This document shows, one piece after another, positions 36,278 through 46,765 of a stretch of DNA of 64,000 nt; position 1 is the stretch's first letter, and each line of letters begins with the position of its first letter. The stretch lies in NCBI GenBank assembly GCA_009843505.1, contig VYDI01000024.1:48346-112345 (forward strand), read 5' to 3'. Below the pieces are notes generated by a model. It had not been told where the DNA came from and did no database searches. It worked only from the letters and a program-made list of their open reading frames with translations. The stretch is from Holophagales bacterium. Its GTDB lineage: Bacteria > Acidobacteriota > Thermoanaerobaculia > Multivoradales > Multivoraceae. The translations under genes and the position numbers were made by a program.

Positions 36278-38044
36278 ATGACACCGACCGCCCCCCAGCG
36301 AGGACCCGTCGGGTTCTTCGCGCTGCCGCTGTTGCTCGCCGGCGCCGCGGCATGGCCGGTCCAGCCAGAACAGCCCTTCGTCGATTCGGTCGAAGTCCAG
36401 GTCGTCGAGGTCGACGTCGTCGTCACCGACAGGAAGAGCCGCCCGGTCAAGGGTCTGGCACGCGAGGACTTCGAGCTCTACGTCGACGGCCAGCCCGTCG
36501 AGATCACGAACTTCTTCGAGTCGGCGATCTCGGTGGAGGAACGGACGGGCCGCCGCGACAGGGGACGCGCCATCGTCCGCAGCGAGGCGAGGCCTGGCGC
36601 CGAACAGAACGTGCCGTTGACCGTCGTCTTCTACCTGGACGACGCGAACACCTTCCCGTCTCACCGCACCCGGCTGCTGCGGCGCCTGGAGACCGCGGTC
36701 GAACCATGGCGAGCCCTGGAGGCGAGCTTCATGCTCGCGCGGTTCGTCAACCGGCTCGAGGTGCTCGTGCCGCCGACCCGCGATCTGGACGCGATCCTGG
36801 CCGGCGCCGCGGCGGTGCCGAAGGGGTCGCCGCGCGCGATTCAGTACGGCGACGGTGCCCGGCGCTTCGCGATCAAGAGCATCATCGACAGCTACGAGGC
36901 TTGCGCGATGGCGCTCGTCTGCCGTCCCTGCGAGGACAACTGGGGCGAGATGCTGTCGCTGGCGAGGCGATACGCGGACCAGCAGGCAACGAACGCGGCA
37001 ATCGCCGTCGACGGCCTCGCCGACCTGGTGACGACCCTCGCCGGCGTGCCGGGGAAGCAGGCGGTAGTTCACATCACGGATGGCCTGCCCCAGCGGCCGG
37101 GGATTTCGGTACTGGACTATCTCGGCAACGAACTCTGCAGGGATCTCCGGCCCAGTGCGCCCTCCGAGACGATGTCGGAGATGACCCAGTACGACGAGAG
37201 CCGCCGCTTCAACCGGATAGCGGCTCACGCCAACGCGAACCGTGTCACCTTCTACGGGCTGGACGCCGGCGGCGTCCGGAGTGCCGGTGGTGACATTTCC
37301 CTGGACAATCCAGCGATGGGGCCCAGCTTTCAGAACGTCAGCCTACGCTCCATGAACGCGCAGAGCGGGCTTCACCTCCTTGCACAGGAGACCGGCGGCA
37401 AGGCGCTGATCAACGCCAACGACCTGGCAATCCTCCTCGACGACGTCTCGAAGCAGCTCGCCGCGTCGTACTCCCTCGGTTTCGTCGCCGGCGAACCCAG
37501 GCTGGACCGGGTGCGGCAGATCCGGGTTCTGCTGGCGCCCGGCGCCGCCCGGGGCCGCCGCATCGAGTATCGCCGCACGTACCGCGACAAGCCACTCGAC
37601 GAACGGCTCGCCGAGGGGCTGCTGTCGGTCGCCTACCTCGGCAGTACGGAGAATCCGCTAGGAGCGAGCGTCGAGTTCGGCGGTACGGTGCCACTGGAGA
37701 AGAAGGCCCACGAGCTGACCGTCGCCGTCCGCGTGCCGGCGGACTCCATCGTGACCTTGCCCGGCAAGGACGGCGTGTCAACGAACACCAGCGCCCAGCT
37801 CCGCCTCTGGCTGGTCGCCGTCGAGGACAAGAAGGGGGCGCGAACCACCGTCCGACAGAAGACGATCCCGGTCGGCGGCGAGACCGGCGTTCCGGCCGTC
37901 GACGGCAGCTACCGCGTCGAAGTCGCGATGAACCTGCCGGAGGGCGGATTCCAGGTCGCCGTCGGCATCCGCGACGAGACGACGGGAGTGACCTCCCTCA
38001 TCAGCGAGCCCGTGACCGTGCCGAATCGAGAAGCAGTGAACTGA
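36278..38044 (+). CDS. Secreted VWFA-related protein (acidobacterial type)
   Basis: 588 residues. A hydrophobic N-terminus (GFFALPLLLAGAAAWPVQP) serves as signal peptide. Then comes the family opening VEVQVVEVDVVVTDRKSRPVKGLAREDFELYVDGQPVEI, which matches the VWFA-related domain known mainly from Acidobacteria. The A-domain core is VVFYLDDANTFPSHR...AVVHITDGLPQRPG; the canonical DxSxS metal site is not intact. The ATG at 36278 is chosen over a TTG at 36230 because it places the signal peptide normally. Function unknown; extracellular or periplasmic. Confidence 0.83.
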   Translation: MTPTAPQRGPVGFFALPLLLAGAAAWPVQPEQPFVDSVEVQVVEVDVVVTDRKSRPVKGLAREDFELYVDGQPVEITNFFESAISVEERTGRRDRGRAIVRSEARPGAEQNVPLTVVFYLDDANTFPSHRTRLLRRLETAVEPWRALEASFMLARFVNRLEVLVPPTRDLDAILAGAAAVPKGSPRAIQYGDGARRFAIKSIIDSYEACAMALVCRPCEDNWGEMLSLARRYADQQATNAAIAVDGLADLVTTLAGVPGKQAVVHITDGLPQRPGISVLDYLGNELCRDLRPSAPSETMSEMTQYDESRRFNRIAAHANANRVTFYGLDAGGVRSAGGDISLDNPAMGPSFQNVSLRSMNAQSGLHLLAQETGGKALINANDLAILLDDVSKQLAASYSLGFVAGEPRLDRVRQIRVLLAPGAARGRRIEYRRTYRDKPLDERLAEGLLSVAYLGSTENPLGASVEFGGTVPLEKKAHELTVAVRVPADSIVTLPGKDGVSTNTSAQLRLWLVAVEDKKGARTTVRQKTIPVGGETGVPAVDGSYRVEVAMNLPEGGFQVAVGIRDETTGVTSLISEPVTVPNREAVN

Positions 38045-38113
38045 GACTGGCCGCGGCCACTGGTCTCACGTCACGCAACGACACTCCCGCATCCGAACTC
38101 GAAGGACCCGCCC

Positions 38114-39595
38114 ATGCCCGTACCCGTCCCGCCTCTTAAACAGGCCGAACTGCCGAAGCGCAAGACCGCGCTTCTGAAGATGATGGGCCCGGGCATCGTC
38201 ATGGCCGGCATCGCGATCGGCTCCGGCGAGCTGATCATGTGGCCGTGGATCACGTCGATCGTTGGAGCGGAACTCATCTGGGCGGCCGCGATCGGGATCT
38301 TCCTCCAGCTCTGGATCAACGTCGAGGTCGGACGCTGGACTGTGGTCACCGGTGAAAGCCCCCTGATTGGCATGGTCCGCGTCGTCAAGCTCATCGTCTA
38401 TCTCTGGGTCTTTCTCGTCGTCGTCGGGAAGTTCCTTCCGGGTTGGGCTCGTGAGACCGGCGTCTCCCTCCGGAGCCTGATCTTCGGCGTCGAAAACACG
38501 AGGCTTCCAGATTGGCTTTGGGCCGAGTGGGTGTGGACCGCCATCGTCTTCGCCGTGATCGCGGCCATTCTGTTCGGACCCAAGGTCATCTACACCGCGG
38601 TCGAACGCTGCATCATGGGGCTGGTCGCCATCATCGTCGTCGGTCTGATCTACGTCGTCTGGGAGATCGGATCAGCGGATCTCTTCGGTGACATGTGGCG
38701 CGGTCTACTCAATGTGGGGCGCTTCCCGGACTTTCCCGTTGAGATCCCGCCGGTGGACGGCGAAACACGCCCGCCATTCGCTTTCAGCCAGTTCTTCGGC
38801 GCGGTCGTCTTCGCGGGATTGGGCGGCCTCGGCAATCTCTACTACGCCTACTACCTGCGCGAAAAGAAGATCGGCATGGGGCAGCGGATGCCGCCCCTGA
38901 TGAGCCCGACGCACAAGCACGAAGTGAAGGAGATAGATGCCGGCTACGTCTATCCGGAGTCGGAGGAGAACCGCCGGAGCTTCAGGGACTGGATGAAGTA
39001 CGTGTGGGTGGATCAGGTCTTCTGCTTCTGGATCCTCGGCAGTTTCACGATGTTCCTGTTCATCTTCGGTTCGCTCGCGGTGCTGCATCCCGAAGGTCTC
39101 GTTCCCAGCCGCGGAAGTCTCGTGTGGGATCTGGCAGGGATTCTGGAAGAGAGTATGGGCACCTCCGGGCACTACCTGTTCCTGTTCGTCGGCATGGCGG
39201 CGCTGTTCAGTTCGCAGTTGGGGGGCGTCGACGGCGGAAGCCGGATCTTCGCGGACATGCTCCACACGAGCTTCAGGTTCGGGCGCCGGCTGTCGCTGGA
39301 GAAGTGGTATCTCGTCCTGGTGGGCGCGACGATCGTCGTCGGAACGGCCAGCGTCGCCTTCTTCGAGCGAAGGGGCACCGCGGGACTCGACTTCCTGTTC
39401 TACTCCGCGCTCATCGGCGGATTCGCCATGGCGGTCTACGTGCCGCTGCTTCTCTACATGAACCTGACCAAGCTGCCGAAATCGGCGCGACCCGGCTGGA
39501 TCAACATCTTCTTCGTGAGCATCGCTTCGGTGATGTACATCGCGTTCGCGGTGTACACCGTCGCGGAGAAGGTACTGCGGATGGTGGCCGGGTAG
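38114..39595 (+). CDS. Nramp-related transporter without DPGN motif
   Basis: 493 residues, about eleven membrane segments. Fold order fits the Nramp superfamily: helix 1 MGPGIVMAGIAIGSGELIMWPW, later GAVVFAGLGGLGNLYYAYY and MGTSGHYLFLFVGMAALFSSQLGG. The helix-1 metal-binding DPGN of true Nramp is replaced by GSGE, so ion choice (Mn, Mg or another cation, or an organic solute) is unclear. A long loop (KKIGMGQRMPPLMSPTHKHEV) is unusual. Monocistronic; followed by a toxin-antitoxin pair. Confidence 0.78.
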   Translation: MPVPVPPLKQAELPKRKTALLKMMGPGIVMAGIAIGSGELIMWPWITSIVGAELIWAAAIGIFLQLWINVEVGRWTVVTGESPLIGMVRVVKLIVYLWVFLVVVGKFLPGWARETGVSLRSLIFGVENTRLPDWLWAEWVWTAIVFAVIAAILFGPKVIYTAVERCIMGLVAIIVVGLIYVVWEIGSADLFGDMWRGLLNVGRFPDFPVEIPPVDGETRPPFAFSQFFGAVVFAGLGGLGNLYYAYYLREKKIGMGQRMPPLMSPTHKHEVKEIDAGYVYPESEENRRSFRDWMKYVWVDQVFCFWILGSFTMFLFIFGSLAVLHPEGLVPSRGSLVWDLAGILEESMGTSGHYLFLFVGMAALFSSQLGGVDGGSRIFADMLHTSFRFGRRLSLEKWYLVLVGATIVVGTASVAFFERRGTAGLDFLFYSALIGGFAMAVYVPLLLYMNLTKLPKSARPGWINIFFVSIASVMYIAFAVYTVAEKVLRMVAG

Positions 39596-39652
39596 GAGGC
39601 CGCGTCGCAGGAGCCTCCGCAGCCGGAGCTGCTTCGCACGATCTACACTTAG

Positions 39653-39681
39653 TTCGTGTACACTACGCCATCGTGTACACT
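39653..39681 (+). promoter_or_regulatory. Promoter and double GTGTACAC operator of the second VapBC
   Basis: Two direct copies of TCGTGTACACT (39654-39664 and 39671-39681), each centred on the palindrome GTGTACAC, 17 bases apart. TTCGTG (39653) and TACACT (39676-39681) could be -35 and -10 with a 17-base spacer, so the repeats overlap the promoter. Position fits autorepression by the RHH antitoxin just downstream. Confidence 0.55.
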
Positions 39682-39700
39682 GCCACCGCGAGGAAGCAGC

Positions 39701-39928
39701 GTGAGAAACATCACCCTGAGTGCTGACGAGAATCTCATCGACGCGGCACGCGAAGAAGCCCGCCGGAGAAGGACGACTTTGAACGCGGAGTTCCGTGTCT
39801 GGCTCGGACAGTATGCCCGCAAGCAGCAGGGCGAACGTCGGGTCAAGGACTACCGCCGATTCATGGAAGCGACGACGGAGGTTTCGGCTGGCCGTCGATT
39901 CTCGCGGGATGAGATGAATGCCCGCTGA
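39701..39928 (+). CDS. Antitoxin of second VapBC module
   Basis: 75 residues from a GTG with AGGAAG ahead. VRNITLSADENLIDAAREEARRRRTTLNAEFRVWL is a ribbon-helix-helix-like DNA-binding domain; the rest is charged. The stop overlaps the toxin gene by 11 bases. Expected to bind the double GTGTACAC site upstream. Upstream in-frame start at 39656 would place the start within that operator and was rejected. Confidence 0.75.
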   Translation: MRNITLSADENLIDAAREEARRRRTTLNAEFRVWLGQYARKQQGERRVKDYRRFMEATTEVSAGRRFSRDEMNAR

Positions 39929-40337
39929 GTTCTTCCTCGACACCAACATCTTCGTCTACACCTTCGATCGACGCGCCCCGGAAAAGCAAGCTCGCGCCCG
40001 CGCCCTGGTGGAGCAGGCGCTGGGGACCGGCGACGGAGTGGTCAGTTCCCAGGTCGTGCAGGAATTCCTGAACGTAGCCGTCCAGAAGTTCGAGCGCCCT
40101 CTCTCGGACGAACTGGCGCTTCGCTACCTGCGTGAGGTGCTGGATCCGCTCTGCTCCGTCTTCCCCAGTATCTCCCTCTGCGAAACGGCGCTCTCGCTCC
40201 ACCGACGGTGGCGATTCAGTTTCTACGATTCGCTCATCGTCGCGGCGGCTCTGGAGTCGGACTGCAAGGTGCTCTACAGCGAAGACCTCCAGGACGGTCA
40301 GGAGATCGAATCGCTGACCGTCGTCAACCCGTTCTGA
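39918..40337 (+). CDS. VapC-type PIN-domain toxin, second module
   Basis: 139 residues. PIN motifs: FFLDTNIFVYTFD (first Asp), VVSSQVVQEFLNV (Glu), FSFYDSLIVAAALESDCKVLYSEDLQDG (Asp and SEDL strand end). An RNase of this fold, paired with the RHH antitoxin with which it overlaps. Sequence differs clearly from the PIN protein at 20777-21166, so the two modules are unlikely to share antitoxin. Confidence 0.88.
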   Translation: MPAEFFLDTNIFVYTFDRRAPEKQARARALVEQALGTGDGVVSSQVVQEFLNVAVQKFERPLSDELALRYLREVLDPLCSVFPSISLCETALSLHRRWRFSFYDSLIVAAALESDCKVLYSEDLQDGQEIESLTVVNPF

Positions 40338-40350
40338 CCGCGCGCAGCGG

Positions 40351-42651
40351 CTATTCGCGGACCCTCGACTCGGCCCAGGGCAGGATGTCGATCCGGGTGC
40401 AGGCGTCATCCTTCGGACAGTACGTGTAGGTCCCCGGCGCCAAGTCATTGACGATCGCCTCGTCGCCGTCCTTCTGGATCTGGCCTCGGTCGTTGAGCGC
40501 CGCGAGCGTGCCGATACGGATGGAAGCGCCGCCTGGCGTGTAGAGGCGAGCGTCCCGAAAGTAGACGCCGTCCCGCCACTGCGGCAGACGAAGCGAACCA
40601 CGGTCGACCGTCAAGTCAACTTCTACCGGTGCGCCGTCGCGGACATCGAACCGCCAACCGTTCATGCCGAACCCTTCGGCGCGGACCACCACGTCAACGT
40701 ACTCCGCGTCCATCGACAGATAGTGGGTTGCCTCGGCCGCGCCGTCGGAGTAGCTGTTCGCCAGGACACCGCCCGAACCCGGTGAATGAAGGACGAAGGT
40801 CTGCGCGCCCGCCACCGGCACTCCTCCGGACCGGACGACCACGGTGACGAGTCGCTGATCAGCGAGCCGCAGTTCGACATCCTCGATCCGCTCGTCGTCC
40901 CATAGCTGGACCTTCAACGGAGCTGACTGGAGTTCGCGTTCATCCACGTACGCTTCGGCATGGATGCTGTAGTTCCATTCGGGCAGTCCGGTGACCTCGA
41001 AGGCCCCGGAGGCGTCGGTCCGACCGCGCCAACTCCCCGGTTGCAGAGGGTCTTGTTGTTCGCCAGCAACCTCGCCCGCGGCCCACACCCAGACCCGAGC
41101 CCCCGCCACCGACTCGAGAAGGCCGCTCTCCACGCCCCGTCTCACGACCCGCCCACTGATCGCACCTGCTGCGAGGTCGATGTCGATCCTCGCAACGCCG
41201 TCGGAGTCCGCCTCGATCTCGAAGAAGCCGGCGTCGTTGACCTCGCGATCGTCGAAGTCACCCCAGCCGTCCGTGTCCCACCCGCCTTCGCAAGGATCGC
41301 AGTCGGGGGCAGGAGTCACCTCGACGGGCCAGAAACCCTCCCTCGGCAGTAGACCGCCAAAGAAGCCCTCCTCCCGGCTCCGGAAGGAGATTCGTTCACG
41401 GCCCCACATGCCGCCGAACCAGACCATCACGTCTTCCAGGGGCTCCCCGCCGCGCTCGACCCGGCCAACCAACGGCACGGCATCCAGTTCGACGTAGTGG
41501 TGATCCTGGCCGAAGAAGCGGAGCACGTCGTAGCCCCAACGGTTGCCGCGGTCGTCCCAGATGGCGACCTCGTAGTCGCCCGGCGCCAGGCCTCGCCACA
41601 GGAAGGAGTCGTCACTTCCGCGATCGTGGAACTCGAACCTGCGCTCGCGCCGTTCTACCTCGCCGTCAGGCCCCAACGTCACTGAAGACACCGTCGGTCT
41701 CAGATCGATCTCCAGCACGCTCGGCGTCACGAAGGAAACGGACAGCAGGTTGCCGGCGAACGACACGAGCGGGCCCAAATCGATCTGATCCGACAGCGAC
41801 TCGATGCGCACCGGCCAACTGTCGCCGTCGGAACCGGCGAGTCGGAGCTCGTACGCCGCAGGCGAAAGGCCTTCGAACGTCAAGGCACCTCCGGAGTCCG
41901 TCCAGGCAACCCAGCCAAGAGCCTGAAACCCATCCCGCTGCCGCAAGCGGAACTGGTGACTGGAGCCGTCCGGCGAGGGCAGGCTGCCGGTCACACGCGC
42001 GCCCCTGACGGGCTCGACCAATCCCAGGTCCGTGTCCGCCTCGACCGTCACTTCGGACAGTAGCAGGGGAAGGAACGGACCCAGCCGTACTCGCAGCTCC
42101 ACCTCCTCGTCCCGGGCGAACGGGCACGTGATCAGCACCTCGCGCCGGTCCGGTTCCCGGTCTACTTCGCACGGACCGCCGTAGAGGCCGCGGTCGAGGC
42201 GGACGCGACGCCTGTCGACCCGCCCGTCGATCCAGATCTTGCCGGTCTCCAGGAAGTCCACCGCTGTATCCGTGCCGTCGACGGCAAACCGCACCAGGCC
42301 TTCCGGCACCAGGGTCAGGGACGCCTCCCGCTCGTCCCACGGGATCAAGGCGGCAGGGCTCCACCAGCCCTCCGACCGTGCCCGGAGAAGCCAGCCGGAT
42401 CGCGACTCCAGAGTCGGCACCGCAACCTCGAAACTCTGCTCCTCGGCGGACGCCGCGACGACCCAGGAGGCCACTGGTTCGCGAGTCGACGCGTCGGAGA
42501 ACTCAATCGTCACGTCGCCGGACGGCGCTTCGTCGCCCGAAACGACGGCGTCCAGACGAACCGTGAGTTCCACCCGGTCCGCGGGCTGGGCCGCGACGAC
42601 CGTCGACGCCAGGATCGCGAGGGCTACCGCCAGCGCCTGGCTACTCCTCAA
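40351..42651 (-). CDS. Large secreted protein with Ig-like/carboxypeptidase-regulatory repeats
   Basis: 766 residues. Signal peptide RSSQALAVALAILASTVVAA-QP. The rest is beta-rich with repeated segments of the form GxLTFEGLSPAAYELRLAGSDG, GLAPGDYEVAIWDD and GAFEVTGLPEWNYSIHAEAYVDE, as in carboxypeptidase-regulatory-like and Ig-like domains. No catalytic motif seen. The TTG start lies eleven bases inside the Dph6-AraC fusion gene and has AGGAGG seven bases ahead, so it is translated by coupling to the fusion. Convergent with the VapC gene. Function unknown. Confidence 0.75.
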   Translation of the reverse strand: MRSSQALAVALAILASTVVAAQPADRVELTVRLDAVVSGDEAPSGDVTIEFSDASTREPVASWVVAASAEEQSFEVAVPTLESRSGWLLRARSEGWWSPAALIPWDEREASLTLVPEGLVRFAVDGTDTAVDFLETGKIWIDGRVDRRRVRLDRGLYGGPCEVDREPDRREVLITCPFARDEEVELRVRLGPFLPLLLSEVTVEADTDLGLVEPVRGARVTGSLPSPDGSSHQFRLRQRDGFQALGWVAWTDSGGALTFEGLSPAAYELRLAGSDGDSWPVRIESLSDQIDLGPLVSFAGNLLSVSFVTPSVLEIDLRPTVSSVTLGPDGEVERRERRFEFHDRGSDDSFLWRGLAPGDYEVAIWDDRGNRWGYDVLRFFGQDHHYVELDAVPLVGRVERGGEPLEDVMVWFGGMWGRERISFRSREEGFFGGLLPREGFWPVEVTPAPDCDPCEGGWDTDGWGDFDDREVNDAGFFEIEADSDGVARIDIDLAAGAISGRVVRRGVESGLLESVAGARVWVWAAGEVAGEQQDPLQPGSWRGRTDASGAFEVTGLPEWNYSIHAEAYVDERELQSAPLKVQLWDDERIEDVELRLADQRLVTVVVRSGGVPVAGAQTFVLHSPGSGGVLANSYSDGAAEATHYLSMDAEYVDVVVRAEGFGMNGWRFDVRDGAPVEVDLTVDRGSLRLPQWRDGVYFRDARLYTPGGASIRIGTLAALNDRGQIQKDGDEAIVNDLAPGTYTYCPKDDACTRIDILPWAESRVRE

Positions 42652-43690
42652 GCGTTTTCCTCCTGTACTCCGAAGGGCTGCAGTCCATCTGTTCGTGGAA
42701 GGAGCGGCGAAACGTCCTCTCGCTGTGGAAGCCGACCGCTTCGGCGATCCGGCTCACCGCATCGTTGCTCTCGCGCAGAAGCTGGCACGCGCTTTCGATC
42801 CGGCGGTGCGCCAGCCAGCTCGCGAACGTCATCCCGACATGCTCCCGGAAGAACCTGGAGAATCCCGTACGCGACATCGCGGCGACCCTGGCGAGCGCGT
42901 CGACGCTCAGATCCTCGGCGATGTGGCGGTCGACGTGACGCCGCACCCGGTCCAGCCGCGCGAAGCGGCTGAACGGATCGATCCTCCGCGGCGCCGAGCC
43001 ATCCGCCGCTTCGATCTCCGCGAACGCAAAGTCGTAGACCTCGATCGAGCGAGTCGGCTCGACCTCCACGCGACCTTCCCAGCCGGGCGCCCACTCCACG
43101 AAGGTGTGGAACTCGTCGTTCCCGCCGCAGGGGTCGACGTCCTCGGGCAATCCGGCCACGAAGTCCGCATCGAACCGGTGTCCGGTGCGACTCGCCGGGA
43201 GGAACCCGGTATCGACGGAGCACACCCAGGCCGAAAGACCGGCCTCCAGCATCTCCGCCGAATGGGCCCGCGTGTCCCGATTCCAGAGCGGAAAGACGAC
43301 CTCGAGACCCGTGTCGGCAGTCACCAGCAGACGTCGGTCGCGGCCTTCCACCGAGAACAGGTCGCCAAAGGCGACACAAGCCGCCCCGTCCGCCCGCACT
43401 TCTCCGAAACCCCGGGCCAGGGCAGCATTGCGTTCGCCTCTCGACGATGTCCAGTCGAGCGGAACGAACCGCAGCGGCAGCCCGACCGCCTCCGCCTGCC
43501 GCTGAAGCAGGGTGTGACGGACGCCGTGCAGAATCACCCGGCCGTTCTTCTCGTTCACGAGGCTGATCAACCCCCGGACCTCGAAGGACGGATCGGCTCG
43601 AAGCTCCCCGAGAGCCCACGCGGAGTCCTTTCCGCCCGACCAGCACAGCCAGGTGGGCCTGGCGTTCCAGGGAAACGATTGCCCGACCAC
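42641..43690 (-). CDS. Dph6-type ATP pyrophosphatase fused to AraC HTH
   Basis: 349 residues from a GTG. The N-terminal half is a PP-loop ATPase of the diphthine-ammonia ligase type: LCWSGGKDSAWALGEL (SGGKDS at 18-23), GVRHTLLQRQAEAVGLP, CVAFGDLFSVEGRDRR, ending with SVDTGFLPASRTGHRFDADF and the NDEFHTFVE segment. The C-terminal ~110 residues are an AraC double HTH (LSVDALARVAAMSRTGFSRFFREHVGMTFASWLAHRRIE...IAEAVGFHSERTFRRSFHEQMDCSPSEYR). Bacteria have no diphthamide, so the first half may act as sensor or enzyme coupled to transcription control. Precedes the secreted protein gene, with an 11-base overlap. Confidence 0.83.
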   Translation of the reverse strand: MVGQSFPWNARPTWLCWSGGKDSAWALGELRADPSFEVRGLISLVNEKNGRVILHGVRHTLLQRQAEAVGLPLRFVPLDWTSSRGERNAALARGFGEVRADGAACVAFGDLFSVEGRDRRLLVTADTGLEVVFPLWNRDTRAHSAEMLEAGLSAWVCSVDTGFLPASRTGHRFDADFVAGLPEDVDPCGGNDEFHTFVEWAPGWEGRVEVEPTRSIEVYDFAFAEIEAADGSAPRRIDPFSRFARLDRVRRHVDRHIAEDLSVDALARVAAMSRTGFSRFFREHVGMTFASWLAHRRIESACQLLRESNDAVSRIAEAVGFHSERTFRRSFHEQMDCSPSEYRRKTLEE

Positions 43691-43729
43691 GGATGCGCCG
43701 CATGTTAGCCCGCATCCTTCGACTCCGGC

Positions 43730-43900
43730 TCAGCGTGTGTAGCCGTGCGCGATCGCCCACGCCATCAAGGCCAGCAGCGCGCCGGCGAGCAGGGGATCGC
43801 CCCACCGCGACCAGAAGCGCACGAGGAAGCCGAAACGATCGGCTCGGCGCAGGCCACGCCGCAACTGCGCGGCATCCAGGGATCGTGAGTAACGGTACAT
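43730..43900 (-). CDS. Small single-pass membrane protein
   Basis: 56 residues (MYRYSRSLDAAQLRRGLRR, then one hydrophobic helix DPLLAGALLALMAWAIAHGY). The ATG at 43900 has a near-perfect GAGGAGG seven bases ahead; a longer frame to 43960 starts without one. Basic N-terminal half suggests an inside-facing N-terminus. No family recognised. Lies between the trp operon end and the fusion gene. Confidence 0.6.
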   Translation of the reverse strand: MYRYSRSLDAAQLRRGLRRADRFGFLVRFWSRWGDPLLAGALLALMAWAIAHGYTR

Positions 43901-44037
43901 TCCGCACCTCCTCTCCAGCAACCACTCTAGAGAGGAAGCCGGAGGAAGACCGGCCACCACTTAGCAGGATTCGGCCAGATCCGCGCCAGACCGGCCAGAT
44001 CCGGTTACCGCCCGACCACCTGCCGGTGAGCGGTGCG

Positions 44038-44861
44038 TCAGCCGCGAAGCGGCGCGGTCAGTTCGCCGACCCGGCGTTCGAGTCGAGCCGCCAGGTCGGG
44101 CTCGGCGGCGTTCTCCTCGACCAGCCGGACGAGGGCGCTGCCGACGACGACGCCGTGGGCGACCTTGGCCACTTCCTCGACCTGGTGCGGGGTAGAAATG
44201 CCGAAGCCGACGGCGACCGGAAGCCGCACCCGCCGGCGGACGCGCTTCACTTCGCGGGCCAGAGTGGGGATCAGGTCCTCGCGCTCGCCGGTTACGTCGG
44301 AGCGGGCGGTGTAGTAGACGAAGCCGTTCGACGCCGCGGCGGCGCGGTCGATCCGCTCGCGGGTGCTGGTGGCGGCGATCAGGTAGATCGAGTCGACGCC
44401 CCGCTCCTCGAGCGCCGGCTGCAGTTCGCGCAGGCCCTCGTCTGGCGGCAGGTCGACACAGAGCACGCCGTCGACGCCGCTGCCGGCCGCCTGGACGGCG
44501 AACGCCTCGACTCCGCGGGCGTGAACCGGGTTGTAGTACGTGAAGAGGACGATCGGGACGCCGAGTTCCTCGCGGTGCCGCTCGACGATGCCGAGTACGG
44601 CGGCGAGCGAGGAACCCGCGGCGAGCGCGCGATGCGAGCCGCGCTGGATCGTCGGGCCGTCGGCGATCGGATCGCTGAAGGCGACGCCGAGTTCGATCAC
44701 GTCCGCGCCGCCGGCGACCAGGGCGCGCAGCAGGTCGGGCGTGGCCTCGAGAGACGGGTCGCCGGCGACGAGGAAGGGAATGAAGGCGGAGCGCTTTCGC
44801 CGGCCGCAGCGGGAGAACGCGGCGGCGATGGCGCCACGGGAGCGCCGCTTGCGTCGGGGAC

Positions 44862-44865
<4 letters not shown>
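44038..44865 (-). CDS. trpA: Tryptophan synthase alpha chain
   Basis: 275 residues. [22 protein letters not shown], then [19 protein letters not shown] with the catalytic Glu and Asp, then [16 protein letters not shown] and [16 protein letters not shown]. Cleaves indole-glycerol phosphate and passes indole to TrpB. GTG start overlaps the trpB stop (GTGA). A longer open frame upstream to 46266 covers trpB antisense and was rejected. Last gene of the operon; a direct repeat GGCCAGATCCG at 43973 and 43993 follows, but no clear terminator. Confidence 0.95.
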
Positions 44866-46102
<1,237 letters not shown>

Positions 46103-46106
<4 letters not shown>

Positions 46107-46765
46107 CGTGCTGCTCCCGCTCTGAGGTTGGCGAACAGTCGCTCCAGCTTGCCGCGGTCCTTCCGGCCGGGCGCCGACTCGACGCCCGAACAGGTGTCGA
46201 CGGCGTAGGCGCCCGGCACCGCCGCCGCGACCTCGGCGACGTTGCCGGGGCGGACGCCGCCGGCAATGAACAGGCGGCGCGGCTCGCGGTCGCCGCCCGG
46301 TGTCCGGACGAGGGCGGCCGCGGCGGCGTAGTCCCAGCTCTCGCCGGAGCCGCCGTAAAGGCGTTCGTGGGCGCGGTCGATCAGGATCGCCCAGCAATCG
46401 TCCCAGATCGTCAAGCCTTCCTCGTCGGGGATCGCGGCCGGGTCCGCAGCGCCGCCGACCCGGCGAACGCGGATGGCGCGGTCGCTGAACTCGGCCACCA
46501 GTTCCGGGTCCTCGTCGCCGCTGAACTGGACGTAGTCGAGGCCGACCTTGCGATCGATCGTTTCGAGTTCTTCGCGCGTGGGGTCGACGAAGATGCCGAC
46601 GGTCAGGGCCCGGTCCCCGACGCAGCGTCGAATGTGGGCCGCCTCGTCGACGTCGATCCAGCGCGGGCTCGGACGATAGAAGTTGAGGCCGATGAAGTCC
46701 GCGCCCAGGTCGACGGCGAGGCGAGCGTCGGCGGGCGTCGTGACACCGCAGATCTTGACCTTCAC
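46103..46765 (-). CDS. trpF: Phosphoribosylanthranilate isomerase
   Basis: 220 residues, a TIM barrel. Opens [30 protein letters not shown] with the catalytic Cys at residue 6; phosphate-binding [31 protein letters not shown] near the end. Slightly long at [25 protein letters not shown] but otherwise regular. Start overlaps trpC (ATGA). Confidence 0.95.

Noticed and set aside
43973..44003. Direct repeat GGCCAGATCCG after trpA
   Set aside because: Only two copies, no stem or T-run; not enough to call a terminator or attachment site.
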